Below, piece after piece: positions 7,338-15,482 of a DNA stretch of 64,000 nt (the stretch's first letter is position 1; each line of letters starts with the position of its first letter). The notes beneath the pieces were generated by a model. The model searched no databases. It was not told the DNA's origin and was given only the letters and a program-made list of their open reading frames with translations. The translations under genes were made by a program, and so were the position numbers. The DNA is from DASRQZ01 sp964571275 (GTDB taxonomy: Bacteria; Myxococcota_A; Polyangia; Fen-1088): the NCBI GenBank assembly GCA_964571275.1, contig CAZNCQ010000004.1, positions 1-64,000 on the forward strand, in the 5' to 3' direction.

Positions 7338-7359
7338 GGGGAGAGGGCTGGGAACCCGG

Positions 7360-7803
7360 TTACAACGACCGGTAGCACGCGACGATCAGGCCGCCGGTGG
7401 CGGCCAGCGTGGCGGCGAACGCCGCGCCCGCGAACGCGACGAACGCCGCTCGCCCGAGATCGCGGCGCGGCGCCTCGCGCCGGTGAGCGAGCCCGTGCAT
7501 CGCCAGGCCGCACCAGGCGAGCGCCAGCGCGGCCACGCCCAGGTGCTCCTTGCGCTCGAACAGCAATCCAATCGTGGGCGCGGCGCTGAAGATCACCGGC
7601 TTCACCGCCGCTCGATACGACGGGTAGATCAGCGCGCCCATCAATGCCGTCACGGTGACGAGCACTGTGCCCGCGAGCGCCGCCCCGAACACGCGTCGTT
7701 CCGGCCGGCGCAACAACACCGCGGGATGCGCGAGCGCCATCGCGGCCAACCAGCCCACGTGCCCGTGAACATGTTGCAAGCTCCGGACAACGAGGGCGCT
7801 CAT
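7360..7803 (-). CDS. Conserved membrane protein, unknown function
   Basis: 147 residues starting at ATG 7803, which overlaps the stop of the upstream gene (ATGA). About four hydrophobic segments are visible (AALAGTVLVTVTALMGALIY, the VAALALAWCGLAMHG region, FVAFAGAAFAATLAATGGLI, and an N-terminal one). The N-terminus is His-rich (LQHVHGHVGWLAAMALAHP), with a further His in the third segment, giving several membrane-embedded His that could bind haem or metal. I do not recognise a family with confidence. The longest frame starts at 8169 but its first half is only the shadow of the upstream gene. Confidence 0.6.
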   Translation of the reverse strand: MSALVVRSLQHVHGHVGWLAAMALAHPAVLLRRPERRVFGAALAGTVLVTVTALMGALIYPSYRAAVKPVIFSAAPTIGLLFERKEHLGVAALALAWCGLAMHGLAHRREAPRRDLGRAAFVAFAGAAFAATLAATGGLIVACYRSL

Positions 7804-8153
7804 GGAAAACCAACGCTCACCGCAACGAAGAGAGTGATCGCGATCCCAAGGGTTCGAGGAATCCAGCGCAAGCGCCGTTCTGGCTCGGGCACGACAGCCC
7901 CGGTGATGGGGCCAAGGATCCCTGCGATGAACCCGCTGGCCAGCGACCGCGCGAACAACGGTATCGACGACAACGCCTTGACGGCGTAGGGATCGCGCCC
8001 GAAGGCGTGCAACATCTGTAGAGCCGAATACCCGACGAGAAAGCAGATCGCGCTCGCGGCGGCTTGCAAACCGCGGCGCGCGTACAGCGTCCGGCGCATG
8101 GTGCGCGGGCGCGGCTGCTGGACCGTTGCAATCGGCATCACACCAACGCCCAT
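7800..8153 (-). CDS. Small membrane protein, unknown function
   Basis: 117 residues with about three hydrophobic stretches (GLQAAASAICFLVGYSALQM, SLASGFIAGILGPITGAVV, TLGIAITLFVAVSVGF) and a short basic cytoplasmic N-terminus. Met6 at 8138 is an alternative start. It overlaps the 147-residue membrane protein by 4 bp and likely forms a two-gene unit with it. No family is recognised. The segment 8154-8326 between this gene and the divergent phosphoesterase holds no other gene that I can see. Confidence 0.55.
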   Translation of the reverse strand: MGVGVMPIATVQQPRPRTMRRTLYARRGLQAAASAICFLVGYSALQMLHAFGRDPYAVKALSSIPLFARSLASGFIAGILGPITGAVVPEPERRLRWIPRTLGIAITLFVAVSVGFP

Positions 8154-8326
8154 CAGACATCAGTAACACCGGCGCGGGAATCGAGCGGCAACGTCTTCGT
8201 TACGCGTTGTATGCGCGCGCTGCGGAGACGTTTCCGACTCGGCACGTCGATTGAGGCAAGTTCCAGCGCACCATGAGCCGCGATTGCGCTCTCGCGCAAT
8301 CCACACCTCAAGCGGGGAGATGCGTG

Positions 8327-10033
8327 ATGCAGACGATCGGACGTGGATATCAACGCTCATTGGCAATGGCGGCGCTCGGTTGTTTGACGCTGGCAAACGC
8401 GGGCTGCGAGTCACCGGCGGGCTCCGGGCTGGAGCTCCATCGCTCCGATCTCGGATCGACCGACCTGGTGGTGAGCCAGTTGTACGGCGGCGGGGGCAAC
8501 GCCAGCTCGGTCTACAAGAACGACTTCATCGAGATCTTCAACCCGACGGCAACCGCGGTCAGTGTCACGGGCTGGTCGGTCCAGTACGCATCGGCGACCG
8601 GTTCCAGCTGGTCGATCACCAACCTCTCGGGAACGGTGCAGCCCGGCCACTACTATCTGGTCCAGGAGGCCGCGGGCGGCGGCGGCACCACCAACCTGCC
8701 GGCGCCTGACGCCACCGGGACGATCAGCATGAGCCTGTCGAGCGGCAAGGTGGCGCTGGTGCGCAACCAGACCGCGCTCACCTGCAGCACCGGCTGCTTG
8801 CCCAATACGCACATCGCGGACTTCGTCGGTTATGGAAGCTCGGCGGACAGCTTCGAGGGCAGCGGCCCGACCCCGACGCTGACGAACACGACCGCCGCCT
8901 TGCGCGTGTCGAGCGGCTGCAGCGATACGGACAGCAACAGCGCCGACTTCACCGCGGGCACGGCGGCGCCGCGGAACTCGGCCTCGCCGGTCCACAGCTG
9001 CGGAGGCGGCGGCACCGGTGGCGCGACCGGCTCGGGCGGTGCGACCGGCAGCGGCGGGGCGGGTGGCAGCGGCGCGGGCGGCAGCGGTGGCTCGATCACC
9101 TTGCCGTCGCCGACGCTGGCCGCGGTGCACGTCGCCACCCTGAGCTTCGGTATCGTCGGCGACACGCGCCCGGCGTCCAGCACGACCGGACACTATCCAG
9201 CGAGCGTCAACACGATCGTGAACAGCATCTTCACCGGTCTGCAAACCCACAACGTGTCGTTCGTCGTCGGCACCGGCGACTACGCGTTCTCCAGCACCGG
9301 CGCTGGCAGCGCCGTGCCGCAATACCAGGACTACATGGCCGCGCGCGCTCACTATTCCGGGAAGTTCCTGCCGACGATGGGCAACCACGAATGCAATGGC
9401 TTCACCGACAGCAATTGCCCGCCGGGCTCGTTCACGGGGATGACCCAGGACTACATCAACACGATCGTGTCGCCGTCGACCGCCCAGACCAGCCCGTACT
9501 TCTCCGCGCTCTATCTGGCCAGTGACGGGTCGTGGAGCGCCAAGCTCATCTTCACCGCGGCCAACGCCTGGAACACGGCGCAGCAGTCCTGGCTGTCGTC
9601 GACGCTGGCGGTCCACACGACGTACACGTTCATCGTCCGCCACGAGCCGGCCAACGACGCGCGCGCGCCCGGCGTCACTCCGTCGGAGGGCCTGATGTCG
9701 TCGGCGTTCAGCGCCGGCAACCTCACGCTGTCGCTGACCGGGCACACCCACCTGATTCAGTTGCCCGGCGGCACGCAACCCTATGGCGATACGTTTGGCG
9801 CCACGCTGGCGTACGAGACCATCATCGGCTGCGGCGGCGCGCCGCTCGATGCCGGCCCGGCCTACGGCTACGCGGTGGCCACGCGCCGCGCGAGCGACGG
9901 CGCGATCGTGGTCCAGGCCTACCAGTCGGCGAACAGCTCGGGCACGGCGATCGTGCCCAACGTCGCCGACACCAACTTCCGTTTCGCCGTGAACGCCAAC
10001 GGCTCGTCCAACGCCAACACGACGCTGCCGTGA
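8327..10033 (+). CDS. Lipoprotein with lamin-tail domain and calcineurin-like phosphoesterase
   Basis: 568 residues from ATG 8327, which follows GGGGAGA; an upstream ATG at 8273 would bury the signal peptide. The lipoprotein signal ends at LTLANAGC. Residues about 40-225 form a lamin-tail (LTD) domain (TDLVVSQLYGGGG, NDFIEIFNPT, YYLVQE). A Gly/Thr/Ser-rich linker follows, then a metallophosphoesterase domain with VGDTR, VVGTGDYAF, MGNHE, RHEP and LTGHTH, the ordered metal ligands of the calcineurin-like family. It is exported and membrane-anchored. LTD domains are linked to surface display or nucleic-acid contacts in other bacteria, so an extracellular phosphodiesterase or nuclease is plausible but unproven. 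It overlaps the next gene (GTGA) and leads an operon. Confidence 0.88.
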   Translation: MQTIGRGYQRSLAMAALGCLTLANAGCESPAGSGLELHRSDLGSTDLVVSQLYGGGGNASSVYKNDFIEIFNPTATAVSVTGWSVQYASATGSSWSITNLSGTVQPGHYYLVQEAAGGGGTTNLPAPDATGTISMSLSSGKVALVRNQTALTCSTGCLPNTHIADFVGYGSSADSFEGSGPTPTLTNTTAALRVSSGCSDTDSNSADFTAGTAAPRNSASPVHSCGGGGTGGATGSGGATGSGGAGGSGAGGSGGSITLPSPTLAAVHVATLSFGIVGDTRPASSTTGHYPASVNTIVNSIFTGLQTHNVSFVVGTGDYAFSSTGAGSAVPQYQDYMAARAHYSGKFLPTMGNHECNGFTDSNCPPGSFTGMTQDYINTIVSPSTAQTSPYFSALYLASDGSWSAKLIFTAANAWNTAQQSWLSSTLAVHTTYTFIVRHEPANDARAPGVTPSEGLMSSAFSAGNLTLSLTGHTHLIQLPGGTQPYGDTFGATLAYETIIGCGGAPLDAGPAYGYAVATRRASDGAIVVQAYQSANSSGTAIVPNVADTNFRFAVNANGSSNANTTLP

Positions 10034-10785
10034 GCCGCCACAAGAACACGAAGCGGCCGTTGGGCCGAGCGCCGATCGCCGGCACGCGGGCACTGGCGCT
10101 GGCCGGCTTCCTGACCAGCCTGGCGTGTGGGCGCGCGTCCGGCGGCAGCCCCGCGCCGGCGCACGTGCCGCCGGCCGCGCTGGAGCTGCGCGTCCCGCGC
10201 ACCGGCGGCCCGGTCAAGATCGACGCGGAGCTCGAGGGCAAGCGGCTCTGGGAAGCCGACACGGGCACGACGCGCAACTTCGTCGACGGCGCGGGACACG
10301 GCATGGTCCCGTACACCGAGGCCAAGGCGCGCTGGGGTGACGGTAAGCTCTACCTGATGCTCTATGCCGGCGATCTCGATCTCGAGGGGAGCGTGCGCGA
10401 GCCCGATGGCGACGTCGAGCACGATGACGCGTTCCACATCGAGCTCGGAGACCCTGACGACGTGCGCGTGATCTCGGTGTCGGTGCTGGGAACCGTGGCC
10501 GACGCGCGTTGCCGGGGGCCGGCGACCGCGCGCACCTGCGATCGCGCCTGGCAAAGCCACGCCGAGGTGGCCGTCGATCGTGACGGGACGCTCAACAAGC
10601 TCGGCGACAACGACGAGGAGTGGGTCGTCGAGATGGCGCTACCCCTCGCGGCGCTCGGAGTCGCGAACCCCGACGCGGGCGCGCGACTGCCGTTCTCGAT
10701 CCGGCGTTGCGAGGTCGCGCGCGCCGGCAAGCGCGCCTGCGGCGGCTGGGGCGCCGCGACGCCGGGGCAGCTCGTCCTCGACTGA
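10030..10785 (+). CDS. Lipoprotein with CBM9-like (carbohydrate-binding family 9) domain
   Basis: 251 residues from GTG 10030, which overlaps the upstream stop (GTGA). The signal peptide ends in a lipobox TSLAC. The rest is one CBM9/DOMON-like beta-sandwich: PVKIDAELEGKRLWEAD at its start, ARWGDGKLYLMLYAGD in the middle, and HDDAFHIELGDP followed by EWVVEMALPLAALG at the end. This domain binds sugar ends in xylanases; as a stand-alone exported protein it often accompanies carbohydrate uptake or sensing. Translationally coupled to the phosphoesterase, and likely cotranscribed with the enolase-superfamily gene 69 bases downstream. Confidence 0.82.
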   Translation: MSRHKNTKRPLGRAPIAGTRALALAGFLTSLACGRASGGSPAPAHVPPAALELRVPRTGGPVKIDAELEGKRLWEADTGTTRNFVDGAGHGMVPYTEAKARWGDGKLYLMLYAGDLDLEGSVREPDGDVEHDDAFHIELGDPDDVRVISVSVLGTVADARCRGPATARTCDRAWQSHAEVAVDRDGTLNKLGDNDEEWVVEMALPLAALGVANPDAGARLPFSIRRCEVARAGKRACGGWGAATPGQLVLD

Positions 10786-10854
10786 ACCCGGCGCGGTTCC
10801 GGCGCGGTTGTCGTCCGGCGCCGGATCGCAGTAGTGTGCGCGCCGGGTGCTTCA

Positions 10855-12138
10855 ATGACCGCATCGCGCCGCGCATTCTTCCGCACGTCGCTGGGCGCCG
10901 GCCTGATCGCCGCCGCCGACGCGCGAACGGGACGCGCGGCGACCTCGGCCGCTCCGGCGCCGCGCCGCCCGGCGCCCGGCGAGCTGGATCGCATCGCCGC
11001 CGAACCGGTGCTGCGCACCGATCTGCTCAAGGCGCCGATCACGGTCGCGTCGATCGAGCTCCTGCGCAACGGCGCGACGCTGCTGGTCCGCGCGCGCTCG
11101 CGCGAGGGCGCCGAGAGCGTGACCGTGCCCAACGTCGCCCACCTGATCGACGTCTATCCGTTGTTGCTGGCGCGGATCGCGCCGTTCTTCGTCGGCAAGG
11201 ATGCGCGCGATCTCGAACCGCTGATGTGGGAGCTGTACCGCCAGGACAGCAACTACAAGCTGCAGGGACTCTCGTTCTGGGTCTGCGTCGCCGCCGTCGA
11301 GATGGCGCTCCTGGATCTCATCGGACAGACGTCGAAGCGCGCGGTGGGCGAGCTTTTGAGCAAGGGCGGCGTCTTGCGGCGCGACATCGCTGTTTACCGC
11401 GCGAGCGGCAAGCGCGGCAATCGCCCCGAGGAAGAGATCGACTACCTTCACAAGCTGCAGGCGGAGACCGGCTCGAAGGCGATCAAGTTTCGCCTGGGCG
11501 GGCGAATGAGCCTGAACGCCGATTCGCTGCCCGGCCGCACCGACACGCTCATCCCGCTGGTGCGCAAGACCTTTGGCGACGCGATGACTCTGTACGGTGA
11601 CGCCAACAGCTCGTATGACGTTCCGAACGCGCTCCGCATCGGCCATCAACTGGAAGCGCACGGCTATGCGCTGTTCGAGGAGCCCTGCCCCTTCGACGAT
11701 CTCTGGGCCACCAAGGAGATCGCCGACGCGATGAAGATCCCGGTCGGCCTCGGCGAGCAGGAGTCGAGCCTGCGGCGGTTCCGCTGGCAGATCGAGAACC
11801 GCGTGATGGACGTGGTGCAGCCCGATCTGCACTACTTCGGCGGCTACATTCGCTGCACCAGGGTCGCGCGCATGGCGGCGGCGGCCGGGCTCCCGTGCAC
11901 GTTGCACCTGTCCGAGTCGGGGTTCGGCTACCTCAACCTGCTTCACTTCGCGTCGTACGTCGACGACCCGGGACCGTTTCAGGAGTTCAAGGGCGAGACG
12001 GCGATCCCGTTCGCGTGCGAGACGTCGACGCTGAAGTGCAAGGACGGCCTGGTGCGCTGCCCGTCGGGCCCGGGCTTCGGCATTCAGATCGCGCCCGACT
12101 ACGTGCGCAAGTTCAAGCGGGTCGACATCCCGACCTGA
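10855..12138 (+). CDS. Tat-exported enolase-superfamily protein (mandelate racemase/muconate-lactonising-like)
   Basis: 427 residues from ATG 10855. The N-terminus SRRAFFRTS with a following hydrophobic stretch is a twin-arginine signal. The body has the enolase-superfamily capping domain and (beta/alpha) barrel. Candidate Mg ligands are Asp in YGDANSSYD, Glu in LFEEPCP and Glu in GLGEQESS; the acid/base region near the barrel start reads IKFRLGG, and a His lies in TLHLSESG. The usual KxK motif is therefore KxR, which suggests acid-sugar dehydratase or another reaction rather than racemase chemistry. Export through Tat is unusual for this mostly cytoplasmic family. Adjacent lipoproteins suggest a periplasmic carbohydrate-acid pathway. 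The stop lies one base from the convergent gene's stop. Confidence 0.85.
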   Translation: MTASRRAFFRTSLGAGLIAAADARTGRAATSAAPAPRRPAPGELDRIAAEPVLRTDLLKAPITVASIELLRNGATLLVRARSREGAESVTVPNVAHLIDVYPLLLARIAPFFVGKDARDLEPLMWELYRQDSNYKLQGLSFWVCVAAVEMALLDLIGQTSKRAVGELLSKGGVLRRDIAVYRASGKRGNRPEEEIDYLHKLQAETGSKAIKFRLGGRMSLNADSLPGRTDTLIPLVRKTFGDAMTLYGDANSSYDVPNALRIGHQLEAHGYALFEEPCPFDDLWATKEIADAMKIPVGLGEQESSLRRFRWQIENRVMDVVQPDLHYFGGYIRCTRVARMAAAAGLPCTLHLSESGFGYLNLLHFASYVDDPGPFQEFKGETAIPFACETSTLKCKDGLVRCPSGPGFGIQIAPDYVRKFKRVDIPT

Positions 12139-12139
12139 A

Positions 12140-12841
12140 TCATTTGCAGCCTTCGACGACGGTGTGTCCGCCGGCGTTGGAGACGCAACCCGACGCCGTC
12201 GCCGAGCACGACGACTGCACCAACATCTCGCCGCAGTCGCCCGACTGACCTGTCACCGGAGCCCAGCCGGTCGATGGGCACGTCGCCGCCGTGAAGCTCT
12301 CGCACGCGGCCAGCGGATAGCGCCGATCGACGTTGTTGTTGCAGTTCCAATCCCACGATCCGTTGTTACCCGACGTCGTGTGATAGGAATCGTCGGGGCT
12401 GCCCGGCGTGGCCGAGCATCCCGCCGTCGACGCGCTGGCGCAAACGACCGTGCCGGTCGCCATGCAGGTGCCGAATCCTGGGTAGCAATGCGCGCCCACC
12501 GGCGTTCCCATCCAGTCGAATCCATTGTCGACGACGCCGTCGCAATCGTTGTCCTTGCCGTCGCAGATCTCCGGGCCGGTCGGCACGCATCCCGATGGAT
12601 GAATCGCAACGTCCGCGGTCGAATCGGCGTCCGGAGGTCCGGCGTCGGCGACGATCCGATCGATGCCGGTGTCGGTCGAACCCTGCGCGTCGACCGGCGC
12701 GCCGGCATCCGCATCTGCGACCCCGGCGTCGTCCGACGGCTCGTTGCTCGAGCTCGAGCTCGAGCACGCCGCCGCCAAGACCGCGACGGCGAGCTCCACG
12801 ACGATCGCCCCCGTCTTCCTCGAAGCACACACCAAGCTCAT
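12140..12841 (-). CDS. MopE-like lipoprotein (putative metal-binding motif)
   Basis: 233 residues from ATG 12841 with GAGGAA upstream; the longer frame to 12988 lacks a signal peptide. A lipoprotein signal (VELAVAVLAAACSS) leads to an Asp/Ala-rich linker. Then comes the motif CDGKDNDCDGVVDNGF, the MopE-type putative metal-binding sequence common in myxobacterial secreted proteins. The C-terminal 130 residues carry about ten more cysteines, probably disulfide-bonded (NNNVDRRYP, CPSTGW and SCSATASGCVSNAGG regions). Exact role unknown; likely surface-exposed. It starts 7 bp after the stop of the beta-solenoid lipoprotein, so the two are one operon. Confidence 0.78.
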   Translation of the reverse strand: MSLVCASRKTGAIVVELAVAVLAAACSSSSSSNEPSDDAGVADADAGAPVDAQGSTDTGIDRIVADAGPPDADSTADVAIHPSGCVPTGPEICDGKDNDCDGVVDNGFDWMGTPVGAHCYPGFGTCMATGTVVCASASTAGCSATPGSPDDSYHTTSGNNGSWDWNCNNNVDRRYPLAACESFTAATCPSTGWAPVTGQSGDCGEMLVQSSCSATASGCVSNAGGHTVVEGCK

Positions 12842-12848
12842 GGCTTCC

Positions 12849-14846
12849 TCACTCGCCGGCGAACTCGCCCGACAGACCGGTTCCGTCGCCCGACATGTCG
12901 AGCACGTTGCCCGGAACCGGGGTCTCGTTGCCGTTCTGCTGCTTGCCGTGGAAGGCCACGTCGCCGCCGTTGCCGTTGCTCTTGCCACCGCGAGCGAGGA
13001 TTTGACCGCGGTTGTCGATCCAACCGAGGTCCGACCCGTGCACGCCGTCGCTGTTGATCAGCACGGCGATCTTCTCGACGTCGTACTCGTCGGTCTGCAC
13101 GACCGGGAACAGGGCAACGCCGGCCCCGCCGTTGTTGCGCGCGCTGCCGCCGGTGGTCCCTTCGCCGCCGGAGGCGTCGACGACGCCGTCGCTCTCGATG
13201 ATCAGCTGGCCGCTCGTGCGGTCTTCGTGACCGTCGCCGGTGAAGACGTAGACCAGGCCACCTCCACCGCCGATGCCGCCCGGATCCGGCGCGGCGCCAC
13301 CACGCGCCAGCAGCTTGCCGTGGCCCGTGAAGTTTCCGTCGACGGTGAAGGTGTAGAGAAGACCGCCGCCACCGGCCGTCCCCGCGCCGCCCGAGCCGCC
13401 GCCGTCGGTCTGAACCTGGCCGGTCGGCTCGATCGTGATGTTGCCGCTCTTCGAGAGCATCACGAGCTTGATCGTGCCGCCGAGCGCGCCGTCACCCGAG
13501 CCGCCCATCGAGATCGATCCGCCGTTCGCGACGATCTGCCCCGAGACGTCGAGCCCCGCGGTCGCGCTCTCGGGTCCGGGGTGCCCGTCGATCGGCCCGC
13601 CCGCGCCCGGCTTGACCGCGGAGTCGCCGCCGCTGGTGTCGAGCACCCCGCTCACGTGAAGGTCGCCACCGTGGGGCTCGAGCTCGGCCGTGCCTCCGTT
13701 GCCGCCCGCCGCCTGACCGTCCCCGCCCTTGAGCAAGAGCGGAACGGCCACGCCGATCATCGTCGGCCGCCTGGTCTCGCCGACCTTGAGCGCGCCGGCG
13801 GCGCCCGACGCCACCGACGGGCTCGCCGCGCCGCCGGAAGCCAATCCGCCGCGATCGTCGAACGTCCCGGTGAACGCGACCGCGCCGGCGGCGTCGACGA
13901 TGACGTTGCCCGCGTTGCCTCCCTGGACCGGGTTCGCGCCCGTCGTGCTCGCGGCGCCGCCATGCAACGACGCGCTGCCGGCGAACAGGACGTCGCCACC
14001 GGCCTGTAGCGTCAGGTCGCCGCCCCGCCCCGCGGTGATGTTCTGGTCACCCGCCGCGTCGCCACCGGATGCGTCGACGGTCCCGCCGAAATAGGCGCCC
14101 GCCGTGGTCGTGATGGCCAGCGCGCCGGCGGCGCCACCCAACGGGCCGCTGCCCCCCGCGCTGGTGATCTTGCCGGTGACGATCAGTTGCTGCGCGACGA
14201 TGGTGAGCACGCCGCCCGCCTGGCCCGTCCCCGGCGTGCCGCTGGTGTCCAGGTCGCCGGACACATAGACGGTTCCGGTCGCCTTCAAGCTCAACCCCTG
14301 GCGCGCACCGCCGAGGTCGGCGCCACGCAACGTCCCCGCGACAAAGACGTCGCCCGCGACCACGATGTTCCGTACGCCGTCGCTGCCGCTCGAATCCACA
14401 TTGCCGGTGACGACGATCGATCCGGGCGCATTGACGTCGGCGGCCAGGCTCGCCGCCACCAGCGGAGTCGCCGTCGCGGGCGGCGCGCTGGCGGGCGGCA
14501 AGGCCGGCGCCTGAAAGTCAGGCCCAATCGTGATGCCGCCGCTCGAGACCAGATGCGCAAGGCCTCCCCCCTGCGCCTGGCCGCCGGCTGACGGTGCGGG
14601 CCCGCCCTCCAGAGCCACAGCCGGCGCGGTCAGAGGCGGATTCGACACCGTGGACGTCACCAGGCGGCCGGAGTCGATCGGGCTCACGCCGCCATCGGGC
14701 TCGCTCTGCGTGACGCCGCTATCGCTCTTGGGTTCTCCGGAGCTGTCGTTGCTGGATCCGCAACTCGCGCCGCCCAACGTGAGCAGGCCAACCGCGACCA
14801 GAGCCCACACCCGCTCCCCGCCTCTCCCCGCCATCGACATCGACAT
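12849..14846 (-). CDS. Large Gly/Asp-rich lipoprotein with repeated beta-solenoid-like units
   Basis: 665 residues. The N-terminus MSMSMAGRGGERVW and a hydrophobic stretch end at lipobox GGASC. After a disordered Asp/Ser region, most of the protein consists of imperfect repeats of about 25-40 residues of the form 'IxITGxVDASGGDG.xGGAGG.LTLxAG.VxFAGT', which should stack as a right-handed beta-helix with Gly-rich turns. No catalytic motif is seen. The start lies in ATGTCGATGTCGATG, so three in-frame ATG codons (14846, 14840, 14834) compete; AAGG upstream is best spaced for the second. Comparable proteins are surface adhesins or matrix components, but I cannot name a family. First gene of an operon with the MopE-like lipoprotein. 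Confidence 0.75.
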   Translation of the reverse strand: MSMSMAGRGGERVWALVAVGLLTLGGASCGSSNDSSGEPKSDSGVTQSEPDGGVSPIDSGRLVTSTVSNPPLTAPAVALEGGPAPSAGGQAQGGGLAHLVSSGGITIGPDFQAPALPPASAPPATATPLVAASLAADVNAPGSIVVTGNVDSSGSDGVRNIVVAGDVFVAGTLRGADLGGARQGLSLKATGTVYVSGDLDTSGTPGTGQAGGVLTIVAQQLIVTGKITSAGGSGPLGGAAGALAITTTAGAYFGGTVDASGGDAAGDQNITAGRGGDLTLQAGGDVLFAGSASLHGGAASTTGANPVQGGNAGNVIVDAAGAVAFTGTFDDRGGLASGGAASPSVASGAAGALKVGETRRPTMIGVAVPLLLKGGDGQAAGGNGGTAELEPHGGDLHVSGVLDTSGGDSAVKPGAGGPIDGHPGPESATAGLDVSGQIVANGGSISMGGSGDGALGGTIKLVMLSKSGNITIEPTGQVQTDGGGSGGAGTAGGGGLLYTFTVDGNFTGHGKLLARGGAAPDPGGIGGGGGLVYVFTGDGHEDRTSGQLIIESDGVVDASGGEGTTGGSARNNGGAGVALFPVVQTDEYDVEKIAVLINSDGVHGSDLGWIDNRGQILARGGKSNGNGGDVAFHGKQQNGNETPVPGNVLDMSGDGTGLSGEFAGE

Positions 14847-15044
14847 CGACCTTGCGGCTCTTCAAGACCGATGCCGGCGTGCGCTGACCGCGATCCGTCG
14901 GGAAATGGCGCGGGCTGTTTCAAAACCGTCGCATTTGCGAAACGACGCGCGCCGATGGCGTTACCGGGTCCCCTCGGGACCGCAGAGGAGATCGTTGGTG
15001 AATGTCGCCGATGCGATGGGCTCCCGCCGGCACCTTAAGGCCCG
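14847..15044. other. Intergenic region without a recognised gene
   Basis: About 200 bases upstream of the minus-strand solenoid lipoprotein, which must hold its promoter. I see no open frame with convincing coding character, no tRNA-like cloverleaf and no clear terminator. Confidence 0.5.
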
Positions 15045-15398
15045 TCAGGGTTGTGCGCCCTGTGCCACCCAATCGAACAGGATCTGGTACTCGACGGGGT
15101 TGCCGTCGAAATAGGCCGGGGCGTTGGTCCAATCGGTCATCGACGTGCTCTCGGTCGTCTGGGGCATGCGCCGATCGCCGTAGGCCGCGCTATAGCGGTT
15201 GCCCCGACTGCCGTACCACGCCAGCCCCAGCGTCGACGTACCCGCCGATTCATCGGGCCGCGCGCGCTGAAGGATGTCGGACAGAGCGGGAGCGCCGGGC
15301 TCGACGAGGAATTCCGCTTTGGTCACCGCTTGAACACACGCCGCCTGGGCGAGCGCATCGCCGGGCGTTGCTTCCGCGCAATCCTGCGTCTGCTCAGT
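15045..15398 (-). pseudogene. C-terminal fragment of an exported protein, probably a gene remnant
   Basis: The minus-strand frame is open from 15398 (just after a TAG at 15399-15401) to the stop at 15045. It reads as protein throughout, including a region upstream of the first possible start (GTG 15326) with QDCAEATPGDALAQAACVQA. The C-terminal NPVEYQILFDWVAQGAQP resembles the ends of exported cytochrome-c-like or PSCyt-type domains of larger secreted proteins. No signal peptide, start ATG or haem motif remains. The sequence upstream switches abruptly to very AT-rich DNA. It could be a decayed gene or, less likely, a small intact gene expressed from that AT-rich segment. Confidence 0.4.
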
Positions 15399-15440
15399 CT
15401 AAAAATAAAAATCATATTCAATTTCATTATTCCGGGACGG
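15399..15440. other. Short AT-rich island
   Basis: About 40 bases composed almost only of A and T (TAAAAATAAAAATCATATTC and onward) in otherwise GC-rich DNA. It sits at the truncated end of the gene fragment at 15045-15398 and downstream of the beta-propeller gene. It may be a rearrangement junction or a minus-strand promoter. Confidence 0.6.
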
Positions 15441-15482
15441 CGCGGGTGCCGCGGAGGTCCGTCCGATGTCCCTCCGGTGGGG

